The notes under the pieces: generated by a model
What the model was told of the DNA's origin: nothing
The model's input: the letters and a program-made list of their open reading frames with translations, nothing else
Database searches by the model: none
NCBI GenBank assembly: GCA_964017195.1
Contig: OZ024895.1
Location: 46,123,673-46,187,672, forward strand
Reading direction: 5' to 3'
From: Siderastrea radians
Taxonomy: Eukaryota; Cnidaria; Anthozoa; Scleractinia; Rhizangiidae
Length of the DNA: 64,000 nucleotides
Shown: one piece after another, positions 61,404 to 64,000 of the stretch
Position numbering within the stretch: position 1 is the stretch's first letter
How the letters are laid out: every line of letters starts with the position of its first letter
Translations under genes and position numbers: made by a program

Positions 61404-62980
61404 AACCAGTACTTCGACTTCTGATGTTGCTCTGTAAAGCTTATTTAGCTGCAATTACATTTGTAACATTTTAGCATCAAGTTAGTGGATTGAGAGAGAC
61501 ATTATGCTGACTTTCCAACTTCAAAATCATAGTTGTTAGTATCGCGATGCACAACAAGAGAAAATGATGATTGATGATTTCTCTTCAGTATTCATTGGTA
61601 TATTGACTCCCATCATTACAAGAAAAGCATAAGTACCAAACCCGCGGTGTTTAGGTAATTCAATGCCTTGATAACCAGCGATACTTGTTCCACCTTCACC
61701 ACTTCATGCAGCTCGCTAGATCTGTCTGTGGACAAATGTTTTGTTGCTGCACGTATTTGAACCAATTCCCAGATAAATTTCTTTATTATGCGTCGAGCGA
61801 GAATGGCTATTTTATTTATAGCACCACTGTCCGTGATAGTAGGAAATGATAGGCCGGAAAACTGATAATTGCAATCTCTATAGGTATGGTTAAACCCAGT
61901 TATCCACAAACGTATTCGGTAAACGTTCAAGTCAGGCTGCAATTCAGATTGTTAGACGGCTGAACGCAAACAACGGTAACGTTGACGTACAGTCCATTCC
62001 CATGCAAACCAAGAAAAAGTGAAAAATTCTGGAAGAGTTTTGATCCTGAAGCGAGGCAATGGCTAAGGGCTTTTATCCTCTTACATAAAAGATTCTTCAG
62101 CTGTCCAGTCTATTAGCTGTGAATTACTGAGCCTGATTGAGCTATCGTGCGCCAGAACCGGGAAGAGGGCTAGTGTTAGGATTAATGATTTTGGTCCATG
62201 GGTCTGTGTTAGAGTATAGATTTTCGCCATTTTGGTGTGAGGCAACGTTACGCATGAAACAAGGAAGAAGAAATTCATATATGTATTTTGATCTGACAGT
62301 TTATAAGGGGTGTAATGCCTGCCCAAAATTTCAACGAGTAACCTCCTAGGGGAGAAAGTGTCATTTGTGTTGTTCCCGTCTTTCCAAGAAACTGATAATT
62401 TTCTACGTATTATTCAAAAGCGCGCGGGGGCGGAACGTTGCTCCACGCGAGTTGCAGTTCGCAGATTCTAAGAAATCACTGAATGATAATTAACATTACC
62501 GGACAGAAAACTCCCAGGTTTGTTTAATCCCGAATACTTTAACAGAAGGTCGATTAGGTAAACCAAAAGAAGCCCTCCAGTTACGTCGACGGACGCATTT
62601 CTGTGTCGAAAAGAAACATGTCGCTGCTTGAACACAGCAGTGTTTAGAATTCTACTCAGTGACAACAACAAGGCTTAAAGGTTTATTATAAAAAGGTTAT
62701 TGAGTAAATTCTTGATGATTGCGCCTGTTTGAGGCTTTTTTCTCGGAAACCGGAAGAAAATAGGACACAGTTAGGTAAACGCTACTGTCCAATTTTTATT
62801 GGCTAAAGATGTGTGACCTGTTTGTTTCGTGATCCCATGACAGGCATGTTTGTCAGGTATTGGGTAACGAGTTCAGGTGTAGCGTCAAATTAAAATATGC
62901 AAAGGGTAACGGAACGTTCATTTCTTGAATACTTCAGTGGCAAAAGAGACCACGCTTTTGACTGAGTTTGTGGTGTTTCG
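61404..62980. other. Spacer between GIY-YIG copies
   Basis: No gene is supported. A minus-strand open stretch (61616-61942) is the longest and shows no recognisable domain. Part of the right end corresponds to the duplicated upstream region of the GIY-YIG gene. Confidence 0.4.
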
Positions 62981-62984
62981 GTCG

Positions 62985-63471
62985 AAGAATGAATGAGAGG
63001 TTAAGAGAATCAAGTCATCTTCCACTCGAAAATTGGACTGACTGCTATTTGGCCATGGTACCCGTAAATGATTCAATCAGGAGAAATCTTGAACCACGCG
63101 GTCCACTTCAACCCTGGCAAATGCTGTCAAATATATATAAGGGAAGCTGACGGAGCGGTCAACCTGTGTGGAATCTATGAATGCGGGCAACTCGACCCGA
63201 TCAGCCAAACTGTGTGGTTTATGTTGGAAGCACATGCACTCGCAATGGCAGATGTGAAAGACTGAAGAGCAGAATTGTTGGGTACTGCAAACACAATAAT
63301 CACAAGGCAGGTCTGATAAAGGATGAATTAAGGGAAGGATATGAACTGTGGGTTCGTGTCAAGCAAGCCAGTGGTGAGGAGGATGCTAAAGCCCAGGAGA
63401 ATGCGCTACTAGCCATGTATGATTACGCTTGGAACATAAGAAATAATAACAGCATAAGATACGTTCTTTGA
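62985..63471 (+). pseudogene. Frameshifted tandem copy of the GIY-YIG gene
   Basis: Pieces of the neighbouring protein appear in different frames: GPLQPWQMLSNIYKG, NLCGIYEC, then VVYVGSTCTRNGRCERLKSR through YDYAWNIRNNN. A one-base loss near 63183 separates GIYE from the rest, and at least one more shift lies upstream. The end (SIRYVL) lacks the CaaX-like box of the first copy. The catalytic residues of the second half remain, which suggests recent inactivation. Confidence 0.78.
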
Positions 63472-64000
63472 ATTGGTGGAGTAGTTTGAGAGTAACCGAG
63501 GAACTTTCCATCTGGTAAAACCAGTTGTGAACGTACAGTGACTCTTTTGTACGTGAAGCGAGTGAATATCCGCCTGCGTGCCTTTCGTGTCATAAGGTTT
63601 CCTTTAGTTAGGTTCCCGATGCTTTCTCTAGTCAGTGAGATTTTGTTATTAGATTTAATTTTAATCTTTCTTCATACCATTTTATATCAGTTTTATAGTG
63701 GACTGTACGCGGCACTTTGCCAATTTTCCAACTTCAAGTTTGAACATTTTTGCTGTGTAATAACATCAATTTGGTAATCCCAAGTGTACAATCGATTTTT
63801 TATCTAGATGCACACAACCAAATCTGTTGGTTAGCTTTTTTTTGCGTATAAGTAGGGCGATTTTGTAACCTAAATCCTCTGGTATATCATGTATCATACA
63901 GTCGAGCTTTCTATGTGACGTTTCACTGGTAATGACCCCTTAGTTACATGAAACACCTGAAGTAAGGGTGATTGCTTGTAATGAAACCAAACGATGATTG
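63472..64000 (+). other. Unannotated right edge
   Basis: AT-rich sequence after the GIY-YIG pseudogene. One open stretch (63538-63777) is hydrophobic and of unknown meaning; nothing else is seen. Confidence 0.4.

Noticed and set aside
61616..61942. Minus-strand open frame of about 108 codons
   Set aside because: It begins at a non-ATG codon, has no recognisable domain and no splice context.

Overview
The window is a stretch of an intron-rich, AT-rich animal genome. The genes (a Nup358/RanBP2-type nucleoporin, MCM7, Frizzled-type cysteine-rich domains, an activin-receptor-type ectodomain) are metazoan. The density of foldback elements, Kolobok-like, Gypsy and Penelope-like elements and CR1/L2-like LINE fragments points to a marine invertebrate, most likely an anthozoan cnidarian. 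That placement is inference; no search was run.

Layout. (1) 1-4279, minus strand: ten exons of the N-terminal TPR region of a RanBP2/Nup358-like protein, running off the left edge. (2) 5208-19286, plus strand: a five-exon, about 2009-residue gene starting only 0.93 kb away in the opposite direction. It carries a coiled coil, a SUMO-ligase-type internal repeat, five RanBP2-type zinc fingers, four Ran-binding domains and an FxFG tail. The two halves of one vertebrate protein thus sit head to head as divergent genes. Intron 1 of the second gene holds a 5'-truncated LINE, itself split by an apparently complete DNA transposon with TTAA target duplications. Downstream of its stop lies a decayed extra zinc finger/Ran-binding module. 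(3) 21090-38300, minus strand: a complete 19-exon MCM7 gene (717 aa, all splice phases agree). Its intron 6 contains a Gypsy retrotransposon with 167-bp LTRs that look identical, intact gag and intact pol; pol begins with a MYND-type zinc finger. (4) 38452-41897, plus strand: a small GNAT acetyltransferase sharing a very short bidirectional promoter with MCM7, including a perfect E2F-type site. (5) 44035-59517, minus strand: two related genes for single-pass membrane proteins with Frizzled-type cysteine-rich domains but no seven-helix domain. One has two such domains plus an activin/BMP-receptor-type ectodomain and no kinase. (6) 55916-58001: an inverted pair of Penelope-like element fragments in an intron of the second gene. 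(7) 60876-63471, plus strand: an intact GIY-YIG nuclease-fold gene ending in a CaaX-like box, followed by a frameshifted tandem copy.

Intergenic and intronic space is largely filled by non-autonomous foldback elements, listed separately. No rRNA, tRNA gene or CRISPR array was seen; the only tRNA-like sequence is a SINE in an MCM7 intron. Gene models were built by hand from homology, GT-AG borders and phase agreement. Exon borders should be accurate to within a base or two.
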